From contig NZ_CP040279.1 in assembly GCF_013393905.1 (NCBI RefSeq), positions 31,442-95,441 on the forward strand: a stretch of DNA of 64,000 bases, in the 5' to 3' direction. The first letter of the stretch is position 1. Each line of letters opens with the position of its first letter. A model generated the notes under the pieces. It saw only the letters and a list, made by a program, of their open reading frames with translations, ran no database searches and was not told the origin of the DNA. This document shows, in pieces, positions 43,228 to 50,767 of this stretch. Origin of the DNA: Nostoc sp. C052. GTDB lineage: Bacteria; Cyanobacteriota; Cyanobacteriia; Cyanobacteriales; Nostocaceae. The position numbers were made by a program, and so were the translations under genes.

Positions 43228-45399
43228 TTATTTCCAAATTATTTTATTAGAAACTGTTATTTTTTTGCAGTTCAAACAGTAATATCTTTTATCCTTTCTT
43301 ACGGTTAAATTTGCGTGACCACAGTGGGGACAATAAGGCTTTGTGTCACTTTGGCGGCTACCCCCTATAGTGGAAAATGACGCGGCAGACATCACCGTGT
43401 CAGTGCTTGCTATGCTTGGGTTTAAGGTATCGTGTGTCAATCTCGTGTAACCCGTGTCAGGGGACTTTGCAACTCTTGCCAGTCGCTTTGTCTCTTCTAT
43501 CAATGAATAGTTGAAACTAACTTTATCGAGATTAGGTAAAAAATAAAGCTTAGGTGAACGAGAATCTACTACTAAGGCTACTCTTAATAATCTCGCATCA
43601 TCGGTAACTAACTCATTCTTATGTTCGATGTATTCTTCGATAGCGTCTAAATTGCGAGTCAACTTAGCTAGGTTAGACTCGCTGTTTTTGCCCTTTCCGT
43701 AGGTATTTAGGTAATGTCTAATTTTGGAAATGCCAATGATGATTTCGGTAAAAAGTGACCGATCATCATTGGTAAAACCTGGGATTTGTTTGGTCATCAC
43801 TGATTGACCCGACACAATCCAACCGATGTTATTGTGACCAAACTGTTTTAAAATCTTCTTAAGGTTTTCCCCTGCCTTGTATGGCTCACTGCAAGAATTC
43901 AGCGTGTTATCTAATTCATCCCATGCCCAAATTTGAAAGAAGTTAGCAGCGAATGTGGGGTTTTGAACTCGAAAATTTCCGTCGTCTAGGCAATCATCAA
44001 AGGATTTAATCGCGGCTGTGGTATCGCCATATTTAAGGAAATGCTCCAAAGGATAGTTGCTATCTTTGAGTGAAGCAACAGCACCAGGATAAGACACTGT
44101 AACCAGAGTATTAGGAACTTTCTCACCCTTGCCAGTATTGCCACGAGTACAACCAGCTTTCAGGATTTCGCTAATCATTACCGCAGTGGTTGGGGTTTTA
44201 CCAACGCCCGGATCTGCAATCAGCCGATAGCGGATTGGGTGACTGACTACATAGTTGATAAATTCGTCAGGAGTCCCAACCATCAACTTAATTTCATCTG
44301 CTTTGATGGCTGGCCCCATACGGTAGCTGACCACAATACAATCGGTTATTTCCAGCTTGCGAACGCTTGTTATTTTGAATAGTCCCAGCTTTTTAGCCAG
44401 CGTGTCAGAATGCTTGCTGATTGCTTCTGCAATGGCTAAGGTATGCACAGACCGGGAATAGCCATAACCAATGTCTACAACGCCGTCAGGCTTCACCTGA
44501 AAGCCTTTAACGCTCAAAGCCAACCTGATATCAGTAAACAAAGTACGCGCTATTTCGTTGGCGATTTTCCCGTTGATATCAAAGCCAAAGTCACCATACA
44601 CGGGTTCTATTAAATCACCTGCCAATTGTTGCTGTAGCTGACCTACGCGCTCGTTTAGTAGCTCGATTTGCTCTATATAGTTTTGGCGCTCATTGGCGAT
44701 CGCTTCCCCAACCTCATCTAAATTTTCGTTGTAGCTACTTGCCAAACTTTTGATAATCTCGGCTTTACTTTGATGACCATGCGCTACCTTCTCACCCCAG
44801 TTTTGCAACCTTCTGAATAGCTGCATAGCTTCAGAGGTAATAGAATCGTGTTCATGATAAATCTTTTCTAATTCCTGTGACTTGGCAAGTTGAAAGCGTT
44901 TGTTAGCCTCCGCTTCTACTTGAGTTTTAAAGTTCAATTCCCATTGCTCAGTCTCACTTTCCAGATATTCAATACGCTGGGTATCTTTTTGAGTCTGTGT
45001 AGATAATTGATTTAACTTGGCTTGCAGTTGAGCAATGAGAGCTGTGCTTTCTAGTTTGTTATGACCTAACGAGTTGATGGTATTTCTCGCTTCTTTAAGT
45101 TCATCTTTCAAAGATTCTAGCTGGCTAGTAACAGTGGCTAACCTTGACTTGCTCCTTTCAAAATCCCTGATGATTTTATGCAGCGTTTGACCTGCTTGTT
45201 CATTCTTACTTTCGGCATGGGTTAATAGTCTTTGTGATTTAGTATCCGCGACTAGATAAGTAATAAAACTTGCTGGCAACGCCCCTATACCAAGCATAGA
45301 GATTAGTTTGGCTGTATCGTTGGTAAACCCTCCAGAAGCAAATGCCAAGCCAGTACAGAAGCCAAATACACCAAGTCCTAACCCGTGTATTGCTTTCAT
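43228..45399 (-). CDS. Membrane-anchored coiled-coil P-loop ATPase with C-terminal zinc ribbon
   Basis: 723 residues, no named family recognised. Two N-terminal membrane helices (about 5-24 and 31-50), a long coiled coil (55-260, broken near 190-215), then an ATPase domain: Walker A DPGVGKTPTT (397-405), Walker B IWAWDELDN (490-498) and a possible sensor GWIVSGQS (526-533). The C-terminus has C690-x2-C693 and C708-x2-C711, a zinc ribbon (YCPHCGHANLTVRKDKRYYC). Such a build suggests a motor or scaffold fixed at the inner membrane and acting on nucleic acid, for example in replicon positioning, transfer or telomere handling; that is inference. Its ATG overlaps the stop of the preceding 224-residue gene (ATGA), so the two are coupled. 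Confidence 0.7.
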   Translation of the reverse strand: MKAIHGLGLGVFGFCTGLAFASGGFTNDTAKLISMLGIGALPASFITYLVADTKSQRLLTHAESKNEQAGQTLHKIIRDFERSKSRLATVTSQLESLKDELKEARNTINSLGHNKLESTALIAQLQAKLNQLSTQTQKDTQRIEYLESETEQWELNFKTQVEAEANKRFQLAKSQELEKIYHEHDSITSEAMQLFRRLQNWGEKVAHGHQSKAEIIKSLASSYNENLDEVGEAIANERQNYIEQIELLNERVGQLQQQLAGDLIEPVYGDFGFDINGKIANEIARTLFTDIRLALSVKGFQVKPDGVVDIGYGYSRSVHTLAIAEAISKHSDTLAKKLGLFKITSVRKLEITDCIVVSYRMGPAIKADEIKLMVGTPDEFINYVVSHPIRYRLIADPGVGKTPTTAVMISEILKAGCTRGNTGKGEKVPNTLVTVSYPGAVASLKDSNYPLEHFLKYGDTTAAIKSFDDCLDDGNFRVQNPTFAANFFQIWAWDELDNTLNSCSEPYKAGENLKKILKQFGHNNIGWIVSGQSVMTKQIPGFTNDDRSLFTEIIIGISKIRHYLNTYGKGKNSESNLAKLTRNLDAIEEYIEHKNELVTDDARLLRVALVVDSRSPKLYFLPNLDKVSFNYSLIEETKRLARVAKSPDTGYTRLTHDTLNPSIASTDTVMSAASFSTIGGSRQSDTKPYCPHCGHANLTVRKDKRYYCLNCKKITVSNKIIWK

Positions 45400-46070
45400 T
45401 GCTTCACCTCTATATAATCGCCTAACTGTGCCTTAAAGCTTGATAATTTCCCTTGAGACTCAACAGTTTTTAGCCGTGATTCCTCAGCTTTAATGGAGGC
45501 TTGCAACAGTTTTTGATTTAGTTCGTCTTTGCTATGAACGGAAATGCTTGTATCGGCAACCGTCTTCACTTGGTTGACATCTAAAACAACTGATTTTTGG
45601 GTAGTTACTTCTTTTTGATTAAGGTAATCCAAATAATTCCCCTTAACTTTCTCAATTTCAGTAGCTGCTTGAATGCCAGCACCAAAAGCCTTTGAGTGCT
45701 TACCAATAACAGTAAATTTCTCGCGTGTCAGGTCGAGCGCTGCCCCCGTAAGTTTCAATGCTCGTGTAGAACCTTCATAGATTTTCATACCTTTATCTAG
45801 CTGGCTTTGAGTTGCTTGTGGGAGAGTATCGTTTGGATTTAACGGATCTGAAATATGGTATTGATTGGGCTGGAATGGTGGCATCATTCCCGGTATTAAA
45901 TCCGGCGTGACGGTCAACAATCCAGGAATACGGCTATCTATAGGAATGGCGGTAGATGTGGTAGGTGTGGCAGATACGGAGTTAGTGCTAGATGGTGAGT
46001 TGACTTTACCTCTTGCCAGCTTTTCTGCTACAGCTTGAGCCGCTGCTTTTGTAGTGTCGATTTTAGCCAT
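45396..46070 (-). CDS. Hypothetical protein, helical, partner of the coiled-coil ATPase
   Basis: 224 residues; no family recognised. N-terminus rich in Ala, Ser and Thr (MAKIDTTKAAAQAVAEKLAR, then SSTNSVSATPTTST), a Pro-rich patch (LIPGMMPPFQPNQYH), then long amphipathic helices (100-215) with few aromatic residues. Overlaps the start of the ATPase by four bases and the end of the preceding small gene by eight, so it is probably made in step with both and may form a complex with the ATPase. Confidence 0.6.
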   Translation of the reverse strand: MAKIDTTKAAAQAVAEKLARGKVNSPSSTNSVSATPTTSTAIPIDSRIPGLLTVTPDLIPGMMPPFQPNQYHISDPLNPNDTLPQATQSQLDKGMKIYEGSTRALKLTGAALDLTREKFTVIGKHSKAFGAGIQAATEIEKVKGNYLDYLNQKEVTTQKSVVLDVNQVKTVADTSISVHSKDELNQKLLQASIKAEESRLKTVESQGKLSSFKAQLGDYIEVKQ

Positions 46071-46251
46071 TGTTCAAAAATTTTCTAGTGTTTAGTAGGG
46101 ATTGGTACTTAATTTCTAATTGCCTAAATGCCTTGTCTATTTCGCTAAACTCAAGTGCTAATTCCTCATCTAAGTCATATTTCTTCAGGACTTTTTTTAG
46201 CTCTTTCTCATCCGTCTTTGCATTCTCAATTTGACTATTTAGTTCGTCCAT
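46063..46251 (-). CDS. Small coiled-coil protein
   Basis: 62 residues from ATG 46251 (an upstream in-frame TTG at 46287 is less likely). MDELNSQIENAKTDEKELKK continues in charged heptads to LLNTRKFLNNG. Probably a short coiled coil. Overlaps the next gene by eight bases. Confidence 0.6.
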   Translation of the reverse strand: MDELNSQIENAKTDEKELKKVLKKYDLDEELALEFSEIDKAFRQLEIKYQSLLNTRKFLNNG

Positions 46252-46337
46252 ATTGCTAATAAGAAATTGCAAACTTAAAAAAGCCAATCAGCGAACTTAT
46301 CTGAATATGCGTCATGGCTTTGATATTTTTTAGCAAA

Positions 46338-46547
46338 TTAGTTGAGCTTTGTGAGAGCTAGATATTCAACATCATCAATAGCCGCTAACACCTCATTTAG
46401 TGCTTGAACTGCGTCGCCTAACATCAAATCATTGTTAGTTGAAAAATATTCATGCTGTTGGATTTTCTGATAGTTAGCATCGCTCAAAACTACTTGTAAG
46501 GATGCTGAACAACCTTTCAGAATTGCTTTGATTTGTTCTGTATTCAT
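46338..46547 (-). CDS. Small acidic hypothetical protein
   Basis: 69 residues, MNTEQIKAILKGCSASLQVV to LAAIDDVEYLALTKLN; predicted mostly helical. No family recognised. In line with the flanking minus-strand genes. Confidence 0.55.
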   Translation of the reverse strand: MNTEQIKAILKGCSASLQVVLSDANYQKIQQHEYFSTNNDLMLGDAVQALNEVLAAIDDVEYLALTKLN

Positions 46548-46657
46548 GAGATAATTTTTCTGTAGTTTTCATCGGCGGAGACTGCATTCCATTTGCTATT
46601 CACAGGCGAGCGCTTACTTTGTCCGAGACAGCGATTGCTTTGTATTGCCACCGAAAA

Positions 46658-46894
46658 TCATTCTGTAAAACCTTCAAACCGAGATACTTCTAACTCAGCA
46701 TTAGCAGCCGATTCCAAGTAGTTGAAATATTGCTTAACGTCACCAAGAGCTACATCACAATCAAAACGCAAGCCTTTAAACTGTGGATGCTGGCGAATTT
46801 GCCCAAGTAATTCCTGAGCTTGAGCAACTAGCTCTGGTAAGGAATTACCGCTCATATTTACCTCTGATTCAATGCCGGAAATTGTAAAAGTCAT
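46658..46894 (-). CDS. Small hypothetical protein
   Basis: 78 residues, MTFTISGIESEVNMSGNSLP, then helix LVAQAQELLGQIRQH and GLRFDCDVALGDVKQYFNYL. No family recognised. Same strand and spacing as its neighbours. Confidence 0.55.
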   Translation of the reverse strand: MTFTISGIESEVNMSGNSLPELVAQAQELLGQIRQHPQFKGLRFDCDVALGDVKQYFNYLESAANAELEVSRFEGFTE

Positions 46895-46961
46895 GGCGTT
46901 AGTACTCTTTCTAATAACCAGTTAACAAAGTCGAGGGGAGATAACAGGATGTTGATCGCTC

Positions 46962-47606
46962 TCACGCGATTAGCTTTTTTCCCAGTTCGGTGATGATGCC
47001 TTCAATTTCTTGGGTCAGGTCAGTTTCATCTGGGGTAACTTCTGGCTTTTGCATTGCTTGTCCAGCCAAATCTCTAATCGCTCCCAAATATCCTTGCTTT
47101 TGGTGTTGCCAGTGCTGATTGATACTCTCTGTTAGTTCCGTATCTCGCACAGCCAAGTTATTTAGAATCAGTTGGTTCTTAACTTGGGCTATAGCGTCTA
47201 CTGCTGCAATTTCTTCTGATGCCTGCCTAGTTAGCTGTTCAATCAGCGTCATTTGGGCGTTAGGGCTTGAGCCGGGGGTAGGGGCTGTTAGATGTTGCTG
47301 TTGCCCTTGTAGGGATAGGGCATTTTGTGGCTGTTCTGTAGCTGGCTCAGATGTTTGCTGTGTTAAATTTTGTGAATTTTCAGGTAACTCTGAGGTGCTA
47401 GCCACAGTTGGTAATTCTGGCTGAAAGTATGAGGCGATCGCTTCTAAATCTAATTCCGAAACTGCCTTTACAGTGTCGAAATCATCAGGGCGAACATGGC
47501 TTAAAGCCAGTCTCAAGCTCTGTTCCGTGGTCATATATCTTAAGCAAGCATCATGAATGCTTACTGTGTCTGCTGTTGGTGCTGTGGTTCTCTTCCGTGT
47601 TGCCAT
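46962..47606 (-). CDS. Hypothetical protein with basic N-terminus and Gln/Pro-rich middle
   Basis: 214 residues. The basic start MATRKRTTAPTADTVS could touch DNA. Residues 16-65 are helical, 68-115 are a Gln/Ser/Thr-rich low-complexity linker and 120-214 are helical again (LIEQLTRQASEEIAAVDAIA). No family recognised. Begins three bases after the upstream gene's stop. Confidence 0.6.
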   Translation of the reverse strand: MATRKRTTAPTADTVSIHDACLRYMTTEQSLRLALSHVRPDDFDTVKAVSELDLEAIASYFQPELPTVASTSELPENSQNLTQQTSEPATEQPQNALSLQGQQQHLTAPTPGSSPNAQMTLIEQLTRQASEEIAAVDAIAQVKNQLILNNLAVRDTELTESINQHWQHQKQGYLGAIRDLAGQAMQKPEVTPDETDLTQEIEGIITELGKKLIA

Positions 47607-47609
47607 GAT

Positions 47610-47978
47610 TTACGCTCCCTTTTGGATTTTTTGGATTTGCTGGAATGCTTGCTGATAGCGGTATCTAGAAAAATCATTCGGGTTTTTGGCGATATAGCCT
47701 TTGACGCGATCGCTGCGTCGGAGTTGAGCCATTAATCGCCCTACTCTCCCCAAAACCCATGCTTGATAGGGCGACAAGGGCGACTCGCGATCATGAGTGT
47801 TATCGGCTTTTTTGGGGTAGGCATCTCTGAAACTGGGGATTCTCCAGAAGGCTAAATTCTCCCAAGTGACCAAAGTCGAGCGGCTAACACCCAAGACCTC
47901 AGCTAAATATGTCTTGGTAGATGGGAAATCAAGGAATGAGTCTATGTCTGTAGAATGTTTGCTCCGTCTAGGTTTCAT
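47610..47978 (-). CDS. Probable helix-turn-helix DNA-binding protein, first gene of the block
   Basis: 122 residues from ATG 47978; a longer frame to 48026 would add MLASYYLIHIDYCSKP, less likely. TKTYLAEVLGVSRSTLVTWE (about 22-41) is a typical MerR/phage-Cro-like helix-turn-helix, followed by a basic C-terminal half (RVGRLMAQLRRSDRVKGYIA). Likely regulator or site-binding protein of the eight-gene block that follows, the usual place for an autoregulator. Confidence 0.6.
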   Translation of the reverse strand: MKPRRSKHSTDIDSFLDFPSTKTYLAEVLGVSRSTLVTWENLAFWRIPSFRDAYPKKADNTHDRESPLSPYQAWVLGRVGRLMAQLRRSDRVKGYIAKNPNDFSRYRYQQAFQQIQKIQKGA

Positions 47979-48026
47979 GGGTTTACTACAGTAATCAATG
48001 TGAATCAGATAGTAACTAGCTAGCAA

Positions 48027-48251
48027 TCAGAATAAGTACACATCACAATGTCGCTCCTAATCGCTAAACCCCTTACTGTGTAAGTCGCTGGGGTACTCGT
48101 AGGACGCTAATTAGTGGCTTGTTGTTGATCGATTGCCTTAGATGCTATTATAACCCTAACCACGTTAATAACGCAATACACCCATTTGCCCTAATGACTT
48201 GATTTATCCTTAAGGGGATAATCAAAGGTATGTAAATGTGGTAAATCTGTT
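48027..48251. promoter_or_regulatory. Divergent intergenic region with near-palindrome
   Basis: Lies between the minus-strand block and the plus-strand nuclease block, so it should hold promoters for both. A near-palindrome, ttgatttatcc / ggggataatcaa (48199-48225), lies 27 bases before the GTG start at 48252. Confidence 0.45.
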
Positions 48252-48437
48252 GTGACTGAAGAAAAACAAGTAACTTACAAAATGTTTCTACCTGAATCTA
48301 TGAGGGCTAGATTCAAGTCAATCTGCGCTCTCAAAGGTGTAAGCATGAATGAGGTTTTGCTTGAGTTAGTAGAAACTTGGGTAACAGAAAACGAAGCCCA
48401 CTCATCTAAAACTGATAGAGGCAAAGGAGCGGCATGA
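48252..48437 (+). CDS. Small ribbon-helix-helix-like DNA-binding protein
   Basis: 61 residues from GTG. VTYKMFLPESMRARFKSICA followed by LKGVSMNEVLLELVETWVTE has the pattern of a CopG/Arc ribbon-helix-helix protein: a beta strand, helix, GVSMNE turn, helix. These bind operators as dimers. It heads a plus-strand block; its TGA overlaps the next ATG (ATGA), so it probably regulates that block. Confidence 0.65.
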   Translation: MTEEKQVTYKMFLPESMRARFKSICALKGVSMNEVLLELVETWVTENEAHSSKTDRGKGAA

Positions 48438-48892
48438 ATGTAAAAACCATCAACCCTTTTGAATTACCATCACTGCCATTAGACAATTATTTACAATTGC
48501 CCAGCTATCAAGCTATTTACTTTGTCTTTAGTGAAGATGAGATTGCTTATATTGGCAAGACTAAGAACCTTACTCAAAGGTTGAAAGCGCACAATAGACG
48601 CAAACAGTTCACCAAAATGGGAGATAAAACCCGTATTGCATGGCTTGAGTGTAGCGATACGCAACTATTAGGACAGATAGAAACAGCTTTAATTAACTAT
48701 TTCAAACCAAAGCTCAACGGAACAAATAATCCCGATGCCAGCGATAGATTGACTGTTTATTTCTCAGACGACACCACTCTTAAAAAAATTGAAGAATGGG
48801 CAAAAGAAGAAAATAGAAGTGCTACCAATCTTGTAGCTACTCTACTCGCTAAAGCAGTACAGGATAAAGATAAACAGGAGAAATCAGCATGA
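48434..48892 (+). CDS. GIY-YIG nuclease-domain protein
   Basis: 152 residues. YQAIYFVFSEDEIAYIGKTK (about 25-44) is the GIY-YIG signature (AIYFV ... AYIGKT), followed by NLTQRLKAHNRR with the conserved Arg, and QIETALINYFKPKLNG with the catalytic Glu. C-terminal 100-152 is a charged helical tail. The domain cuts DNA with a divalent metal in homing and repair enzymes. Both ends overlap neighbours by ATGA, so the four genes from 48252 are coupled. Confidence 0.8.
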   Translation: MNVKTINPFELPSLPLDNYLQLPSYQAIYFVFSEDEIAYIGKTKNLTQRLKAHNRRKQFTKMGDKTRIAWLECSDTQLLGQIETALINYFKPKLNGTNNPDASDRLTVYFSDDTTLKKIEEWAKEENRSATNLVATLLAKAVQDKDKQEKSA

Positions 48893-49197
48893 CCCACGCA
48901 CAGCCAGAGGACACAAGACAGCTGATTGAGAATCTAGCCAGACAGCAAGCTAATACTCAGCAACAACTAGACTCATTTATCGAAACTGCCACCAGTGTTT
49001 TAGCTCGTAGTGCTGTGCTGGACGGTGTGGTTTTGGAATTACGGGAAAGTACAGAAAATTTACAACACAATTTTGAACAGCATCAACGTAATTTTGAACA
49101 GCACCAACGTAACTTTGAGGAGCATCAACGGACTACAAATGCTGCATTGGCAAGCTTAGAAGCAATCTTAGTTCAGTTAGTTGGGCGTTTACCTTGA
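48889..49197 (+). CDS. Small coiled-coil protein with heptapeptide repeats
   Basis: 102 residues, almost wholly helical. The middle has three near-identical FEQHQRN units (residues about 62-82). No family recognised; probably an oligomerising partner of the adjacent nucleases. Confidence 0.55.
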   Translation: MTHAQPEDTRQLIENLARQQANTQQQLDSFIETATSVLARSAVLDGVVLELRESTENLQHNFEQHQRNFEQHQRNFEEHQRTTNAALASLEAILVQLVGRLP

Positions 49198-49257
49198 GAT
49201 GCGATGCCTACGGTGAGCTATTCGGTTTCGCCAAAAGATAAAACGGGAGAATTGACA

Positions 49258-49917
49258 ATGGTCAGCAGTCTTAAAGAACTAATTGATGAGCCAGAATTGG
49301 GTCATACCTCAGACCCAGAGGAAAGGTTTATCAGCAGTGGCGTAAGTTGGGAAAGCTATGAAGCGCTACTAGTCAAACTAGAAAACAACTCTCATTACCG
49401 TGTTACTTATTTAGATGGAATATTAGAGATAGTGTCGCCATCAATCAGGCATGAAAAAATCAAAACGAATTTAGGAATGCTGTTAGAGCGTTTCTTTTAC
49501 AGCAAACGCATTCGTTTTGTACCTATGGGAAGTTCTACTTTTAGAAACAAAGCAAAAAAAGCAGGTGCCGAACCAGACGAATGTTACTGCATAGGTGAAG
49601 AGAAAAGTGTACCGGACTTAGCCATAGAAGTAGTTCTCACCAGTGGCAACATACATAAATTGGAAATCTACCGAAGATTAGGAGTTGCAGAAGTTTGGTT
49701 CTGGGAGAGAAACCAGTTTAAGCTATACCACCTACGGGACAATTCCCAGACTGAGCTTGCCACTATTTACCCTGATACTTATGGCTATGAGCTTAGGGCA
49801 GCAAGCGAAATACTGCCAGGGTTAGACATTTCCTTGCTAGAGCAATGCATTACAATTTCAGATTCAATTCAGGCTGTTGATGAATTTGAACAGGGGCTAA
49901 AAGCGGACAATGAGTGA
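49258..49917 (+). CDS. Uma2-family (DUF820) putative endonuclease
   Basis: 219 residues from ATG 49258 (GGGAG upstream). The frame is open to 49204, but that part is a dispersed gatgcctacggtgagc element. Uma2 features: SWESYEALLVKLENN, YLDGILEIVSPSIRHEKIKT (Glu/Asp and His of the PD-(D/E)XK fold), PDLAIEVVLTSGN (catalytic D and E) and GVAEVWFWERNQFKLYHL. The family is greatly expanded in cyanobacteria; its biological role is unknown. Confidence 0.8.
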   Translation: MVSSLKELIDEPELGHTSDPEERFISSGVSWESYEALLVKLENNSHYRVTYLDGILEIVSPSIRHEKIKTNLGMLLERFFYSKRIRFVPMGSSTFRNKAKKAGAEPDECYCIGEEKSVPDLAIEVVLTSGNIHKLEIYRRLGVAEVWFWERNQFKLYHLRDNSQTELATIYPDTYGYELRAASEILPGLDISLLEQCITISDSIQAVDEFEQGLKADNE

Positions 49918-50080
49918 AACAGATAGCGCCGCGATCGCTCTAATCTATCGTAGAGTTGAGCGATTTGAGGCGACCACAAATAGAACCTTGTCCAGTCAGA
50001 CAGTACTTTTAGAAGAAGTTTTACGGATACTTAGCGATGCCTACGGCGGCAAGCTACGCAATGGCGGTACTGGTATATGA
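49910..50080 (+). CDS. Small hypothetical protein coupled to the Uma2 gene
   Basis: 56 residues: MSETDSAAIALIYRRVERFE, ATTNRTLSSQTVLLEEVLRI, then LSDAYGGKLRNGGTGI. The last part is coded by a dispersed repeat (gatgcctacggcggcaagct), which has probably replaced the original C-terminus. ATG overlaps the Uma2 stop. Confidence 0.4.
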   Translation: MSETDSAAIALIYRRVERFEATTNRTLSSQTVLLEEVLRILSDAYGGKLRNGGTGI

Positions 50081-50434
50081 AGAGATTTCCAAAGTATGCG
50101 ATCCCCTTACCAATAGTTTGTATTTTTGAGGACTACACAAAAGATATAAAATCTTAGCTTAATTCATCTAGAGTTCACAAAATAACTAGCAAAAAAAATG
50201 CTAGCTACACAGCCCTCAGCTTTTTGAGTGCGATCGCAGGGATTAAAAATTAATCAATCCACCACGGTAAGCAAAAGCAGCGCACAAAGAAACGTTTAGT
50301 AGACGTTTCAGCCCCCGGACTCTGCAACCAGCAAGTCTAATTAAATTTATAACTATTTCAAGCTTACCGACTAATCCCTACAATCTGCAAATTTAAAAGT
50401 TAAGGGGCTGTCCAAACCAACAAAGGACAACCCA
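50081..50434. other. Intergenic region upstream of the replication genes
   Basis: No gene seen. AT-rich, with a small hairpin ctagc-N9-gctag (50186-50204) and one HIP1 site (50231). An origin of replication could lie here, next to the Rep gene, but I see no clear iteron set. Confidence 0.35.
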
Positions 50435-50767
50435 ATGAATAAACCCCTCACTTTTGACAGACAGGGGTTTGCGAATGAAAAGCCTAATATTCTAACGCAA
50501 ACTTTCCCCAACAATCAAGAATCTCGAATTTCGGAATTATCAAACCATATAAGCGATCGCCGAACTAGCACCAAATATTTAAAAGCGGGTTGCTGTGACG
50601 TTGCTCTAAGACCATGCCCCGACCCGGATGAGTTACTGCGATCGCCTAACCTCAACTTAGAGGAGTCCTTTTACTTACAGCGATTAGTAAAGCTTGGCTG
50701 GTTTAGTGGTCAGGTGGCCGCCGTACTTCTCCAAATTGAAGCCAAGGTTGGAGGGGTGGCAGTATGA
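50435..50767 (+). CDS. Small protein upstream of and coupled to the replication protein
   Basis: 110 residues from ATG 50435. N-terminal half polar; C-terminal half has LRSPNLNLEESFYLQRLVKL and GWFSGQVAAVLLQIEAKVGG, a compact helical segment. Its TGA overlaps the Rep ATG (ATGA). Possibly a replication accessory or copy-control protein; no family recognised. Confidence 0.6.
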   Translation: MNKPLTFDRQGFANEKPNILTQTFPNNQESRISELSNHISDRRTSTKYLKAGCCDVALRPCPDPDELLRSPNLNLEESFYLQRLVKLGWFSGQVAAVLLQIEAKVGGVAV

